Shown: positions 1 through 8,928, counted from the first letter of the stretch. The stretch is 64,000 nucleotides of DNA from Paenibacillus sp. DCT19 (GCF_003268635.1 NZ_CP029639.1:2429501-2493500), one strand, 5' to 3'. Numbers and translations: made by a program. Notes: generated by a model not told the origin, from the letters alone.

Positions 1-310
1 TATTAGAATCTAATTAGCAAAAAAAAGCAGGTTGTCACGTAGTCTGCTAAGCGGCTTCACTAGCGTCGTCGTAAGTATTTAGTTTGGAAAAAACAGAAGC
101 GGATGTGGTCGAAGAAGATTTTCTTCATCTCCATTACACCACGTTCGTTCTCTATAATAGTTGCACAATATCCGTAAGCTCCATGTTTAGCTGCATTCCG
201 TTTTCTTATTGCACGATCACTACATTCACTTAAAATAGTAGAATAAATCCGTCATGCATGCTTAATGTGCCTCGGTTTACAACAAGTATAGATACGGAGC
301 ATGGAGGGTC
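1..310. other. Upstream region without a recognised gene
   Basis: No reading frame here has a believable start with a ribosome binding site or resembles a known protein. The stretch is AT-rich. A short hairpin (AGCAG/CTGCT arms at about 27-49) borders an A-run but is too weak to call a terminator. The region lies upstream of the yceD promoters and probably separates them from an unrelated gene outside the window. Confidence 0.5.
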
Positions 311-328
311 GTGTGATATAGATCACAC
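311..328. promoter_or_regulatory. Crp/Fnr-type palindromic operator candidate
   Basis: GTGTGATATAGATCACAC is a perfect inverted repeat with 7-bp arms and a 4-bp spacer. It contains an exact TGTGA-N6-TCACA, the half-site pair known for Crp/Fnr family regulators, including Bacillus Fnr. It is centred about 87 bp upstream of the likely start site of the 372-400 promoter. The match is seen directly. Binding by an Fnr or Crp homologue, and which gene it would control, are inferred. Confidence 0.55.
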
Positions 329-371
329 TAATTATCAACGAATTGTGACCGGTTATTCATGCAATAGATGC

Positions 372-400
372 TTGTAGTTCGCGTGAAGTAAGCCTATAAT
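372..400 (+). promoter_or_regulatory. Probable sigma-A promoter, distal, for yceD-rpmF
   Basis: TTGTAG (372-377) is followed after exactly 17 bp by a perfect TATAAT (395-400). It would start transcription near 407 and give a roughly 250-nt leader before yceD. With the second promoter at 464-493 this makes a tandem pair. Confidence 0.5.
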
Positions 401-463
401 GTTTCAATGTGTGTGTTCGGTTGGAGAACATCGGTTATAAAAAAGGGTGTAAAGTTAAAAGTG

Positions 464-493
464 TTGACAAACCTCTTGGAAAATCGGTATAAT
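464..493 (+). promoter_or_regulatory. Sigma-A promoter for yceD-rpmF
   Basis: Consensus TTGACA (464-469) and consensus TATAAT (488-493) are separated by 18 bp. This is the strongest housekeeping promoter match upstream of yceD. It predicts a 5' leader of about 150 nt. Confidence 0.7.
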
Positions 494-653
494 GATTTTT
501 GTTTGTTAAGTCAATTTCATAATAGTTTTAATGATATAGCGTCAGAATACATACAGTCAGGAAATGAAGTGCTTATACCTCAGCTTGATCTGTATACATG
601 TCGTAATGCGTTTGACAACAATTATGAGATTGGTTTCGTTTGGAGTGATGGAA

Positions 654-1160
654 ATGTTAATGCCATTTCGCAAAGTGGCAACCAGTGATCGTCCCCTACA
701 GTTCAATGAACAGTGGGATGTTATGGAACTGGTTTCTAACCGACAAGATATCACAGCCGTTACCCCGCTGACTGCGGATTTATCTGCAGAACAGAAAGAG
801 GGAAACGTTGTGGATGTTCATGGCAAGCTGACAGCAGGAGCGGACATGTTATGCTCCAGATGTCTTAAGCCGATTAATGAACATTTTCATATTGATTTTC
901 ATGAGCAATTCAAGCAGGGAAAACAACCAGAGGAATTGCACGAAGACGACGATACTTTCTATGTGGATGAAGATAGCGTTGATCTGAAGGTTTATGCCGA
1001 GGGAACTTTTCTGCTACATCTTCCGTTTGTACCGCTCTGTAGCGATACATGCAAAGGGTTATGCCCTAAGTGTGGCCACGAGTTGAACGAAGGTGACTGC
1101 GGTTGTGATAACGAAGTTATCGACCCGCGGCTTGCAGGGCTCAAGGATTTTTTTAAATGA
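654..1160 (+). CDS. yceD: YceD/DUF177 family protein (23S rRNA accumulation protein)
   Basis: This 168-residue protein has the DUF177 (YceD, B. subtilis YlbN) layout: an N-terminal strand beginning MLMPFRKVATSD and a C-terminal acidic stretch. It also carries four Cys in two pairs (MLCSRCLK, and CPKCGHELNEGDCGC near the end) that could bind zinc. Family members lie directly upstream of rpmF in most bacteria and are linked to ribosome or 23S rRNA biogenesis. The start chosen is the ATG at 654, eight bases after GGAG; the ATG at 648 is too close to that site. A longer upstream reading frame has no ribosome binding site. Co-transcription with rpmF is expected. Confidence 0.9.
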   Translation: MLMPFRKVATSDRPLQFNEQWDVMELVSNRQDITAVTPLTADLSAEQKEGNVVDVHGKLTAGADMLCSRCLKPINEHFHIDFHEQFKQGKQPEELHEDDDTFYVDEDSVDLKVYAEGTFLLHLPFVPLCSDTCKGLCPKCGHELNEGDCGCDNEVIDPRLAGLKDFFK

Positions 1161-1225
1161 GCATGATTGAAAATCGAACGTAACAACTACCTGCAAAGGT
1201 TGATTTTGATAAGGAGGTGGGAATA

Positions 1226-1399
1226 ATGGCAGTACCTCAACGGAGAACGTCCAAGACGCGTCGCGACAAACGTCGCACTCACTTTAAATTGGCTGTACCG
1301 GGCATGGTGAAATGTGAGCAATGTGGCGAACTGAAACTTAGTCACCACGTTTGCAAAGTGTGCGGAACGTACAAAGCAAGAGAGATCATCTCTCAATAA
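1226..1399 (+). CDS. rpmF: 50S ribosomal protein L32
   Basis: This 57-residue basic protein begins [18 protein letters not shown], the L32 signature. It is the zinc-binding (C+) form, with CEQC and CKVC pairs in its C-terminal half. L32 sits on the large subunit near the exit tunnel and peptidyl-transferase region. The ATG at 1226 has a near-perfect AAGGAGGTGG site 5 nt upstream; an in-frame GTG at 1217 lies inside that site and is not used. It follows yceD by 65 bp and precedes a terminator, so the two form a small transcription unit. Confidence 0.97.
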   Translation: MAVPQRRTSKTRRDKRRTHFKLAVPGMVKCEQCGELKLSHHVCKVCGTYKAREIISQ

Positions 1400-1412
1400 T
1401 AGCTAGCTAATA

Positions 1413-1451
1413 AGTAGTACTTCATTTCGGTGGAGTGCTACTTTTTCTTTT
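1413..1451 (+). terminator. Intrinsic terminator after rpmF
   Basis: AGTAGTACT (1413-1421) pairs with AGTGCTACT (1434-1442), allowing one G-T pair, and is followed by a T-rich tract. It ends the yceD-rpmF transcript before the fapR promoter. Confidence 0.8.
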
Positions 1452-1643
1452 TCATTTTTTTGTAGGGATGGAGCTTAGACGCTTTGTTGCTTCACATTAC
1501 TTCTATCCGCGTTGCTTCTGTCAAATGTCTAGTTCAAGCTATATAGATATTTTTTCGGTATAGGACAAGGGTTTCGTATAATACGGGCGGGTGGAGCGAA
1601 GCTTCAGAATAACGGATTGTTTTTGATGGATCAGCCTTTCTTT

Positions 1644-1670
1644 TTGACACAGGATGAGATATACTATAGT
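1644..1670 (+). promoter_or_regulatory. Promoter of the fapR-fab operon
   Basis: TTGACA (1644-1649) is followed after 15 bp by TATAGT (1665-1670), or after 17 bp by TAGTTT. The FapR operator begins at 1671, directly at the -10 edge. FapR binding would therefore block RNA polymerase, as in the known B. subtilis fap regulon. The exact -10 choice is uncertain. Confidence 0.6.
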
Positions 1671-1687
1671 TTAGTACCAGGTTCTAA
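1671..1687. promoter_or_regulatory. FapR operator
   Basis: TTAGTACCAGGTTCTAA is a 17-bp near-palindrome matching the FapR operator of Bacillus (TTAGTACCNGGTACTAA-type, with one departure in the right arm). It overlaps the start region of the fapR promoter. FapR is released from this site by malonyl-CoA, so the site implies autoregulated feed-forward control of fapR-plsX-fab. Confidence 0.85.
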
Positions 1688-1820
1688 GATTTGACGTTAC
1701 ATAGATATGAGTTATAACTTGTACGAAGAAAGGCCCTGAAGTTCGGGCGTAATTATAGAGTAATAAGCATCAAGGATAGAACTGACCGGATGGGCGGTTC
1801 CGTAAACGATATAGCTGGGG

Positions 1821-2423
1821 GTGTCAGGCATCGAACGTGTACCGAAAAGACAGAGGCAGCAACAGTTGACCAAAATGATCGAAGACAACCCGTTTGTGAC
1901 GGATCAGGAGCTTACACGACAGTTAAAAGTGAGTATTCAGACGATTCGTCTCGACAGGCTGGAGCTTGGCATACCTGAGCTTCGGGAACGGATGAAACTA
2001 ATGGCAGAGCGCTCATACGATCAGGTTCGCTCTTTGCCTCTGCATGAGATTATCGGTGATATTGTAGACTTGCAGTTGGACAAGAGTGGAATCTCCTTGT
2101 TTGAGATTAAGGAAGAGCATGTCTTTTCCAGAACGGGTATTGCTCGTGGTCACTATGTTTTTGCCCAGGCGAACTCCCTTGCTGTAGCGGTGATTAATGA
2201 TGAGATCGCATTGACTGCATCGGCAGACATTCGTTTTGTGCGTTCTGTTCATCTGGCTGAGAAATGTATTGCCAAGGCCTATGTCAGATCAATCTCAGGT
2301 CAAAAGGGAAAAGCCAAAGTGGAAGTGTTCACTTATGTGGGGGAAGAAATGGTGTTCCAAGGCAACTTTGTTATCTACCGTTCGGGTGGAGAAGACAGCG
2401 TAGAGGGAGGTCAACTGGTATGA
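1821..2423 (+). CDS. fapR: FapR, malonyl-CoA-responsive repressor of lipid synthesis
   Basis: This 200-residue protein has an N-terminal winged helix (KVSIQTIRLDRLELGIPELR, around 36-55) and a C-terminal hotdog-fold effector domain. The domain contains the conserved EEHVFSRTGIARGHYVFAQA and EIALTASADIRF segments that bind malonyl-CoA. It represses fatty acid and phospholipid genes until malonyl-CoA accumulates. The GTG at 1821 is the most likely start because the DNA-binding arm (RVPKRQRQQQL) needs this extent, though the upstream GGGGG gives only a weak ribosome site. Its stop overlaps the plsX start by 4 bp (ATGA), so the two are translationally coupled. A FapR operator lies 134 bp upstream of the start. 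Confidence 0.95.
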   Translation: MSGIERVPKRQRQQQLTKMIEDNPFVTDQELTRQLKVSIQTIRLDRLELGIPELRERMKLMAERSYDQVRSLPLHEIIGDIVDLQLDKSGISLFEIKEEHVFSRTGIARGHYVFAQANSLAVAVINDEIALTASADIRFVRSVHLAEKCIAKAYVRSISGQKGKAKVEVFTYVGEEMVFQGNFVIYRSGGEDSVEGGQLV

Positions 2424-3415
2424 AGATTGTCATTGATGCTATGGGAGGCGATAATGCCCCTGCGGCAACGGTCGAAGGGGCGATTGCAGCCGCCACAGAA
2501 TGGACGGATACACAGATCGTTCTGGTTGGCGACGAAGCCCAAATTGAACCGCTTCTGAGTCAAGCTGCGGTTAAGCCTGCGAATCTGTCCATTCGTCATG
2601 CTTCTGAAGTTATCGGTTCGGATGATGAACCTGTGAGAGCTGTCCGCCGTAAAAAGGATGCTTCCATGGTCGTAGCCGGAAGGATGCTGAAGGAAGGTGA
2701 AGCAGATGCCATGATCTCTGCGGGCAATACCGGAGCACTCATGACAACCGGATTACTAGTTGTAGGTCGCATGGATGGCATCGAGCGTCCAGCACTCGCA
2801 CCGATGATTCCAACGATTGATGATGTAGGTGTACTTGCATTGGATCTTGGCGCTAACATGGATGCGAAGCCAGAGCATCTTGCGCAGTATGGACTTATGG
2901 GTAGCTTGTATAGACAGAAGGTTCAAGGTGTTGACTCACCGCGAGTGGGTTTGTTGAATGTAGGTACAGAGCCTGGTAAAGGAAACGAACTCACGAAACA
3001 TGCCTATCCTTTGCTGGAGCAGTTACCGATTCGTTTTGTAGGAAATGTTGAAGCTCGTGACGTACTGACAGGTGCATGTGATGTGCTTGTCTGCGACGGG
3101 TTTGCAGGAAATATATTGTTAAAATCGCTGGAAGGCACAGCAGGTGCCATTTTTACTCTGCTCAAAGAACAGTTCTCATCGTCACTCAAAAGCAAATTGG
3201 CTGCTGCTGTGCTTATGCCTGAGCTGAGAGGTCTGAAACGGAAACTGGATTATACCGAGCATGGCGGCGCGCCGCTTCTCGGTTTAAGCAGACTGGTTGT
3301 TAAGAGTCATGGGTCGGCCGATGGGAATGCGATCAAAAATGCAGTGCGTCAAGCACGGATCGCAGTACAGAATCAGCTAGTGGAGAGCATATCTAAGGAA
3401 ATTAGCGGGAAGTGA
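2420..3415 (+). CDS. plsX: Acyl-ACP:phosphate acyltransferase PlsX
   Basis: This 331-residue peripheral membrane enzyme makes acyl-phosphate from acyl-ACP, the first step of PlsX/PlsY phosphatidic acid synthesis. It opens with the family signature MKIVIDAMGGDNAP and has the glycine-rich SAGNTGALM and CDGFAGNILLKSLEG motifs. The ATG at 2420 follows GAGGGAGG at 9 bp and overlaps the fapR stop. A longer in-frame extension into fapR has no support. Its stop overlaps or abuts the fabH start, consistent with one operon under FapR. Confidence 0.96.
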   Translation: MKIVIDAMGGDNAPAATVEGAIAAATEWTDTQIVLVGDEAQIEPLLSQAAVKPANLSIRHASEVIGSDDEPVRAVRRKKDASMVVAGRMLKEGEADAMISAGNTGALMTTGLLVVGRMDGIERPALAPMIPTIDDVGVLALDLGANMDAKPEHLAQYGLMGSLYRQKVQGVDSPRVGLLNVGTEPGKGNELTKHAYPLLEQLPIRFVGNVEARDVLTGACDVLVCDGFAGNILLKSLEGTAGAIFTLLKEQFSSSLKSKLAAAVLMPELRGLKRKLDYTEHGGAPLLGLSRLVVKSHGSADGNAIKNAVRQARIAVQNQLVESISKEISGK

Positions 3416-3423
3416 GTGACGAC

Positions 3424-4413
3424 ATGAATAATTTGCGCCCGGTTGGGGTTATTGGTACGGGGAAATATGTGCCTGAGAAAATTTTGACAAACAGCGATCT
3501 TGAAAAAATGGTAGATACAAATGACGAGTGGATTGTCAGTCGAACAGGAATCAAAGAGCGTCACATCGCTGCACCGGATCAAGCCACTTCGGATCTGGCA
3601 TATGAAGCAGCGATCAAGGCTTTGGAATCTGCGGGTATGACAGGTAGCGATTTGGATCTAATCATCGTTGCAACGATTACACCAGATTCTGCTTTCCCTT
3701 CTACTGCTTGTATTCTTCAAGATAAATTAGGCGCTAAAGGTGCAGCTGCGTTTGACCTGTCTGCTGCTTGCTCTGGTTTTGTATATGGACTTGCGACAGC
3801 AACAAGCTTTATCAAAAGTGGTCTTTACAATAATGCACTTGTTATTGGTGCAGACTGTCTGTCTCGTATTACGGATTACACGGATCGGAATACCTGTGTA
3901 CTGTTCGGAGATGGCGCAGGCGCGGTAATCGTTGGGGAAGTGCCTGAAGGCCGTGGATTCAAATCATTTGATCTTGGTGCTGAAGGTGCGGGCGGTAGCC
4001 TGCTTCAACTGGAAGGTGGAGGTTCACGTTTACCGGCTTCTGCAGAGACTATTGAGAACAAAAAGCATTACATCTACATGAATGGTCGGGAAGTATTCAA
4101 ATTTGCGGTACGTGTTATGGGAACGGCTACGCTAGAAGTGTTGAACAAAGCAGGTATGGATCGCTCAGACGTAGATTTGTTTGTTCCGCATCAAGCTAAT
4201 ATTCGTATCATTCAATCCGCGATGCAGCGACTGGATCTTCCAGAAGAAAAAGTAGTTGTGAACGTAGATAAATATGCTAACACATCAGCGGCCTCTATCC
4301 CGCTTGCTTTGGTTGAAGCTGCTGAAGAAGGACGCATGAAAGCTGGAGATACCGTACTGATGGTTGGATTCGGCGGCGGACTGACATGGGGAGCATCTGT
4401 ACTCGTTTGGTAA
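3424..4413 (+). CDS. fabH: Beta-ketoacyl-ACP synthase III (FabH)
   Basis: This 329-residue KAS III condenses acyl-CoA primers with malonyl-ACP to start fatty acid chains. The catalytic triad is visible: Cys116 in SAACSGF, His in PHQANIRI and Asn in YANTSAASI. An N-terminal GTGKYVPEKILTNSDLE matches the Bacillota family. Branched-chain primers are likely, since Paenibacillus makes iso/anteiso acids, but that is inference. The start could be the GTG at 3412 (overlapping the plsX stop) or the ATG at 3424. The ATG is preferred because family proteins begin close to this residue. Confidence 0.95.
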   Translation: MNNLRPVGVIGTGKYVPEKILTNSDLEKMVDTNDEWIVSRTGIKERHIAAPDQATSDLAYEAAIKALESAGMTGSDLDLIIVATITPDSAFPSTACILQDKLGAKGAAAFDLSAACSGFVYGLATATSFIKSGLYNNALVIGADCLSRITDYTDRNTCVLFGDGAGAVIVGEVPEGRGFKSFDLGAEGAGGSLLQLEGGGSRLPASAETIENKKHYIYMNGREVFKFAVRVMGTATLEVLNKAGMDRSDVDLFVPHQANIRIIQSAMQRLDLPEEKVVVNVDKYANTSAASIPLALVEAAEEGRMKAGDTVLMVGFGGGLTWGASVLVW

Positions 4414-4440
4414 ATTAGATAGCTTGGAGAGATGAATCTG

Positions 4441-5373
4441 ATGAGTAAAATAGCATTTGTATTTCCCGGTCAGGGATCACAGGCGGTAGGTATGGCGAAG
4501 GAAGCGTATGAGACGGTTCCAGCGTCAAAAGAAATTTTTGAAGTAGCTGATCAAACGCTTGGCTTTTCGCTGAGCAACCTGATATTTGAAGGTCCGGAGA
4601 CTGAGTTGAAACAGACATCAAATACACAACCGGCTCTGTTGACAGCAAGTATTGCTTGGCTTGAGGCATTTAAGGAAAAAGGAATTCAAGCGGATTACAT
4701 GGCTGGACATAGCTTGGGAGAATACAGTGCACTAGTGGCGGCAGGCGTATTGTCGTTTGCTGATGCGGTAAGTATTGTCCGGGCACGCGGTCAGTACATG
4801 GAGCAGGCTGTACCAGGTGGACAGGGAGCGATGGCTGCAGTACTGGGTGCGGATCGGGAAGCGCTGGGGGTGCTTTGCCTTGACGTATCTGAAAGTGGAC
4901 ATGTCGTAGAACTGGCGAACATGAACTGCCCAGGTCAAATTGTTATATCAGGTGTTAAAGAAGGCGTTGCTGCAGTAGCGGAACGTGTGAAAGAAGCAGG
5001 CGGCAAACGTGCAATTGCACTGGAAGTCAGTGGGCCGTTCCACTCTTCCTTGATGAAGGATGCGGCAGAGAAACTAGCAGATAAACTTACAACTGTTTCT
5101 TTCGCACCAGCTAATGTTCCTGTTGTGGCTAATGTGACTGCACAGCCGGTAGAAGATGGACAAGTTCAACAATTGTTGACAGAACAGGTCTATTCTCCCG
5201 TATTATGGGAAGACAGTGTGACATGGCTTATTGAGCAAGGTGTAGACACGTTTATCGAGATTGGTTCGGGAAGTGTACTAACGGGTTTAATTAAAAAGAC
5301 AGATAAAACCGTAAAACTGTACAACGTAAACAGTCTTGAAACACTTGAAGCAACGGCAGCTGCTTTGCAATAA
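4441..5373 (+). CDS. fabD: Malonyl-CoA:ACP transacylase (FabD)
   Basis: This 310-residue enzyme transfers malonyl from CoA to ACP. It has the oxyanion-loop motif FPGQGSQ at residues 8-14 and the nucleophile Ser91 in GHSLGEYS. The partner His follows in GPFHSSLM. The ATG at 4441 lies 10 nt after GGAGA; an in-frame ATG at 4432 lies directly on that site and is less likely. It follows fabH by 27 bp. Downstream there is a 190-bp structured spacer before fabG. Confidence 0.95.
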   Translation: MSKIAFVFPGQGSQAVGMAKEAYETVPASKEIFEVADQTLGFSLSNLIFEGPETELKQTSNTQPALLTASIAWLEAFKEKGIQADYMAGHSLGEYSALVAAGVLSFADAVSIVRARGQYMEQAVPGGQGAMAAVLGADREALGVLCLDVSESGHVVELANMNCPGQIVISGVKEGVAAVAERVKEAGGKRAIALEVSGPFHSSLMKDAAEKLADKLTTVSFAPANVPVVANVTAQPVEDGQVQQLLTEQVYSPVLWEDSVTWLIEQGVDTFIEIGSGSVLTGLIKKTDKTVKLYNVNSLETLEATAAALQ

Positions 5374-5505
5374 AAAAACGTGAAGAAGCGAAGCGTTTGC
5401 CTGAAAGCTTTCTTAAAGAAAGCCACATCGGAAGCATACGCTATCACAAGATTTTCCCTTTAGAAAAGGGGATCAAAAAATCTGGGGATAACAGTGATCG
5501 GAACG
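5374..5505 (+). repeat. Structured intergenic repeat element, copy 1
   Basis: The fabD-fabG spacer contains two hairpins: a perfect GCTTTCTT/AAGAAAGC palindrome at 5407-5423, and a nested one at 5449-5483 (AGATTTT/AAAATCT around CCCTTT/AAAGGG). It ends in GGGGATAACAGTGATCGGAA (5484-5503), which recurs exactly at 17335-17354. The sequence upstream of that core is partly similar in both copies (GAAGC..CGCT/CGTTCAC, ATTTTC, then a run of A). It is probably a dispersed non-coding element of this genus. Confidence 0.55.
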
Positions 5506-5563
5506 TTGTTCTGTCATCGGAGTGGTAAGTGGTAACTCTATATTTGGGAGAGGAGGAAAGATT

Positions 5564-6313
5564 ATGTCTAAACCGTTAGAAGGAAAAAATGCATTGGTTA
5601 CAGGTGCATCCCGTGGAATTGGGCGCAGTATCGCGCTTGCTCTGGCGGAGGCGGGTGCCAACGTTGCCGTGAACTATGCAGGCAGCCAAGCGGCTGCTGA
5701 GGAGGTAGCGGAAGCGATCCGTGCCAAAGGGGTCAAAGCAATTACCGTTCAGGCTAATGTGGGTCTGATGGATGAGGCTGAACAGATGGTCAAAGCCACG
5801 CTTGAAGAGTGGGGTAATGTCGATATTCTCGTTAACAATGCGGGAATTACTCGTGATAACCTGATTATGCGTATGAAAGAAGAAGAGTTTGATCAGGTTA
5901 TTGAGACGAATCTAAAAGGTGTATTTAACTGCCTGAAGGCAGTTACGCGCCCGATGATGAAGCAGCGCTCAGGAAGAATTATTAATATTTCCTCTGTTGT
6001 AGGTGTACTTGGTAATGCAGGTCAAGCCAACTATGTTGCTGCTAAAGCAGGCGTGATTGGTTTAACGAAAGCATCTGCTCGTGAACTCGCTTCACGAGGC
6101 ATCACAGTGAACTGTGTTGCACCAGGTTTCATTGAAACGGATATGACGAAAGAACTGTCCCAGGAATTGGTTGATGGTATGCTAAGTGGTATTCCATTGT
6201 CCCGTCTGGGTCAGCCGGATGAAATTGCTGGTGTCGTAACATTCCTGGCATCAGAAGCTTCATCTTATATGACAGGTCAGACACTTCATGTCGATGGTGG
6301 CATGTACATGTAA
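5564..6313 (+). CDS. fabG: 3-oxoacyl-ACP reductase (FabG)
   Basis: This 249-residue short-chain dehydrogenase reduces beta-ketoacyl-ACP with NADPH in the elongation cycle. The cofactor motif TGASRGIG (around 14-21), the NNAG motif, the catalytic Ser in NISSVVG, and Tyr157 and Lys161 in YVAAK are all present. The ATG at 5564 follows a strong GAGGAGG site; a longer in-frame extension upstream lacks one. It lies between fabD and acpP in the FapR-controlled cluster. Confidence 0.96.
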   Translation: MSKPLEGKNALVTGASRGIGRSIALALAEAGANVAVNYAGSQAAAEEVAEAIRAKGVKAITVQANVGLMDEAEQMVKATLEEWGNVDILVNNAGITRDNLIMRMKEEEFDQVIETNLKGVFNCLKAVTRPMMKQRSGRIINISSVVGVLGNAGQANYVAAKAGVIGLTKASARELASRGITVNCVAPGFIETDMTKELSQELVDGMLSGIPLSRLGQPDEIAGVVTFLASEASSYMTGQTLHVDGGMYM

Positions 6314-6376
6314 TTCTTTCCTGACGTGAACAATAGTCGGGGAACAGGCGCTGGACGATCCGAAATGCCGGAAAAA

Positions 6377-6393
6377 GGCCGGATTCCCCGGCC
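6377..6393. other. GC-rich hairpin between fabG and acpP
   Basis: GGCCGG (6377-6382) and CCGGCC (6388-6393) form a perfect 6-bp stem with a 5-nt loop. No T-run follows, so it is not a canonical terminator. It could be an RNA stability or processing element that separates highly expressed acpP from fabG; that role is inferred. Confidence 0.4.
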
Positions 6394-6464
6394 GGGAGCC
6401 GCATATGTCTTCTATGGCATTTTGCCTGCGATTCTCGTATAATACCAAGGAGGAGGTGAACCGG

Positions 6465-6698
6465 ATGTCCGATGTATTGGAGCGTGTAAAACGCATCGTC
6501 GTCGACCGCTTGGGCGCAGACGAAGCTGAAGTTACACTTGAAGCATCTTTCAAAGAAGATTTGGGTGCTGATTCTTTGGATGTAGTGGAATTGGTCATGG
6601 AATTGGAAGATGAATTCGATTTGGAAATCTCTGATGAAGATGCAGAAAAAATCACGACCGTAGGTGAAGTTGTAAACTACATACAATCTCATACCTAA
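6465..6698 (+). CDS. acpP: Acyl carrier protein
   Basis: This 77-residue, strongly acidic ACP carries the 4'-phosphopantetheine attachment site Ser37 in [11 protein letters not shown]. It shuttles growing acyl chains among FabH, FabG and FabF and feeds PlsX. The ATG at 6465 sits behind an excellent AAGGAGGAGGTG site, in keeping with high expression. Reading further upstream would add unrelated residues. A hairpin terminator-like structure follows. Confidence 0.97.
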   Translation: MSDVLERVKRIVVDRLGADEAEVTLEASFKEDLGADSLDVVELVMELEDEFDLEISDEDAEKITTVGEVVNYIQSHT

Positions 6699-6707
6699 AG
6701 TCAATTC

Positions 6708-6745
6708 AGTCCCGCACCTGTTTTCGAACAGGCGGGACTTCTCAT
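6708..6745 (+). terminator. Terminator-like hairpin after acpP
   Basis: AGTCCCGC (6708-6715) pairs with GCGGGACT (6732-6739), with an inner CTGTT/AACAG extension. The following T content is modest, so read-through into fabF is likely. Confidence 0.55.
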
Positions 6746-6876
6746 CATTCATTGGTTTTTCTCATTCCGCAGGAAGCGTAGGTTAAGTCAGGAATTCATC
6801 TTGATTTCTTACGTGTCACCTGCGGATTTTCCACAAAAATACTTGCGTAAAGCAGTCGATATAGAGGTGAGTCGGT

Positions 6877-8115
6877 TTGAAACAAAGAGTAGTAATTACC
6901 GGAATGGGCGTAATGACATCGCTCGGAAAAGATTTAGAGACGTTCTGGGGAAGTTTAATGGCAGGTAAGTCCGGAATCTCTCAGATTGAGGCATTTGATG
7001 TAAGTGAATATACTACTCAAATTGCTGCCGAAATCAAGGATTTCAACCCGGAAGAATATATGGATCGTAAGGACGCACGCAAAATGGATCGTTTTGTTCA
7101 GTTTGCTGTAGCTGCCGGATTCAAAGCTGTGGAAGACAGCGGCTTGAAAATTGACGAGAACATTGAGGCAGAGCGTTTTGGCGTATCAATCGGATCCGGT
7201 ATCGGTGGATTGGGTACTTGGGAAGATCAGCATAACGCATTGCTGCAAAAAGGTCCTAAACGTGTTAGCCCTTTCTTCATCCCAATGATGATTTCGAATA
7301 TGGCTTCTGGTCAAATGTCGATCTCTCTTGGTGCAAAAGGACCGAACATTAACGTAGTAACTGCTTGTGCTACAGGAACACACTCCATTGGAGATTCCTT
7401 CAAGTTGATTGCTAACGGTGATGCAGATGCAATGATCTGCGGAGGAGCTGAAGCAACGATCCGCCCAACTGGACTTGCTGGTTTCTGTGCAATGCGTGCG
7501 ATGTCTACACGTAATGATGATCCAGCTCATTCTAGCCGTCCGTTTGATACGGGACGTGATGGATTCGTTATGGGTGAGGGTGCAGGTATTCTGATTTTGG
7601 AATCACTGGAACACGCTCAAAAACGTGGTGCACGTATCTATGGTGAAGTCATTGGTTACGGATTGACTGGGGATGCACATCACATGACAGAACCAGATCC
7701 AGATGGAGCAGCTCGTTGTATGAAGATGGCACTTCGCAATGCAGGTATTGAACCTGAAGAAGTGGACTACATCAATGCACACGGAACATCCACACCTGTA
7801 GGTGACCGCTCAGAGACGCTGGCAATCAAGAAAGCGTTTGGAGATCATGCGTACAAGTTGGCTGTGAGTTCCACTAAATCGATGACTGGTCATATGCTCG
7901 GGGCTGCTGGTGGGGTTGAAGCAGTAATCTGTGGATTGTCTTTGACACATCAGACACTTGCTCCAACGATCAATCTGGAGAACCAAGATCCAGAATGTGA
8001 CCTTGACTATGTACCAAATGTTCCACGTCAAACGAAGGTTAATATTGCAATGTCCAATTCATTTGGATTCGGCGGTCACAATGCCACCATTATTCTCAAA
8101 AAATTTGAAGCATAA
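6877..8115 (+). CDS. fabF: Beta-ketoacyl-ACP synthase II (FabF)
   Basis: This 412-residue KAS II elongates acyl-ACP with malonyl-ACP. The catalytic residues are Cys164 in TACATGTHS, His in NAHGTSTP and His in [11 protein letters not shown]. The C-terminal FGFGGHNA motif closes the thiolase fold. Translation starts at TTG 6877, preceded by GAGGTGA at 6 nt, and no ATG alternative preserves the first strand. rnc follows after 14 bp, a conserved arrangement. Confidence 0.96.
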   Translation: MKQRVVITGMGVMTSLGKDLETFWGSLMAGKSGISQIEAFDVSEYTTQIAAEIKDFNPEEYMDRKDARKMDRFVQFAVAAGFKAVEDSGLKIDENIEAERFGVSIGSGIGGLGTWEDQHNALLQKGPKRVSPFFIPMMISNMASGQMSISLGAKGPNINVVTACATGTHSIGDSFKLIANGDADAMICGGAEATIRPTGLAGFCAMRAMSTRNDDPAHSSRPFDTGRDGFVMGEGAGILILESLEHAQKRGARIYGEVIGYGLTGDAHHMTEPDPDGAARCMKMALRNAGIEPEEVDYINAHGTSTPVGDRSETLAIKKAFGDHAYKLAVSSTKSMTGHMLGAAGGVEAVICGLSLTHQTLAPTINLENQDPECDLDYVPNVPRQTKVNIAMSNSFGFGGHNATIILKKFEA

Positions 8116-8129
8116 GGGGCTAGTTCAAT

Positions 8130-8828
8130 TTGAGTGAAGATCTGAAGCAATTACAGCACAAACTTCAAATCAAATTTGACAACAGGCAGCTTTTAAAACA
8201 AGCGTTTACCCATGCTTCGTATGTAAACGAACACCGGTTCAGTCAACATCAGGATAACGAACGTTTGGAGTTTCTAGGCGATGCGGTATTGGAGTTGACT
8301 GTTTCGGAATACTTGTATCATTTGTATCCTAACCGTCCGGAAGGTGAACTAACGAAGCTGCGGGCATCTATTGTCTGTGAACCTTCCCTTGTCAAATTTG
8401 CTGAAGCATTGGGTTTTGGACAGTATGTACTTCTTGGAAAAGGTGAGGAACTGACTGGAGGACGGACGCGGCCAGCGCTGCTAGCTGATGTGTTTGAATC
8501 CTTCATAGGTGCATTATATCTGGATCAGGGACTGGAACCGGTTAGGGCGTTTCTGGATCAGCATGTATTTCCGTTAATCGTTCTGGGCGGCAAGCTGCAA
8601 ATGAGCGATTACAAAACGGAGTTGCAGGAACTCACACAGCATCACAACATGGGATCTTTGGAATATCGAATTGTTGAAGAACGGGGTCCTGCCCATGAAA
8701 GGGAGTTTGTCTCCGAGGTCCATATGGGTCAAGAACGGCTTGGCAGAGGTACAGGACGTTCCAAAAAAGAAGCTGAACAGCAGGCTGCATCAGCAGCGCT
8801 GGAACGATTGAAGCTTCCGGAAGCCTGA
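8130..8828 (+). CDS. rnc: Ribonuclease III
   Basis: This 232-residue double-strand RNase matures rRNA and processes structured mRNAs. The N-terminal nuclease domain carries the signature [13 protein letters not shown], and the second acidic cluster is in [14 protein letters not shown]-terminal double-stranded RNA-binding domain follows (from about residue 158, ending in [16 protein letters not shown]). The start is TTG 8130 with AAGGGG 10 nt upstream. It is the last gene before a strong terminator. Confidence 0.96.
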   Translation: MSEDLKQLQHKLQIKFDNRQLLKQAFTHASYVNEHRFSQHQDNERLEFLGDAVLELTVSEYLYHLYPNRPEGELTKLRASIVCEPSLVKFAEALGFGQYVLLGKGEELTGGRTRPALLADVFESFIGALYLDQGLEPVRAFLDQHVFPLIVLGGKLQMSDYKTELQELTQHHNMGSLEYRIVEERGPAHEREFVSEVHMGQERLGRGTGRSKKEAEQQAASAALERLKLPEA

Positions 8829-8856
8829 GGCTTTACCGATAGCGCATAGACAAACG

Positions 8857-8928
8857 AAGAGCAAAGAGCAGCCCCGCGGGTCCGCCCCGGCGGAATGATT
8901 AGCCGGACTGCTTTTTGCTCTTTTTTTT
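8857..8928 (+). terminator. Strong intrinsic terminator after rnc
   Basis: A 15-bp stem is formed by AAGAGCAAAGAGCAG (8857-8871) and CTGCTTTTTGCTCTT (8908-8922) with one G-T pair. The loop is GC-rich and can fold on itself. A run of about ten T follows, ending the fab-rnc transcript. Confidence 0.9.

Noticed and set aside
9..49. Possible minus-strand terminator (AGCAG/CTGCT with an adjacent A-run)
   Set aside because: The stem is only 5 bp with a long loop, and no minus-strand gene lies upstream of it.
407..688. 93-codon plus-strand frame upstream of yceD
   Set aside because: It spans the strong promoter at 464-493, lacks a ribosome site and resembles no protein.
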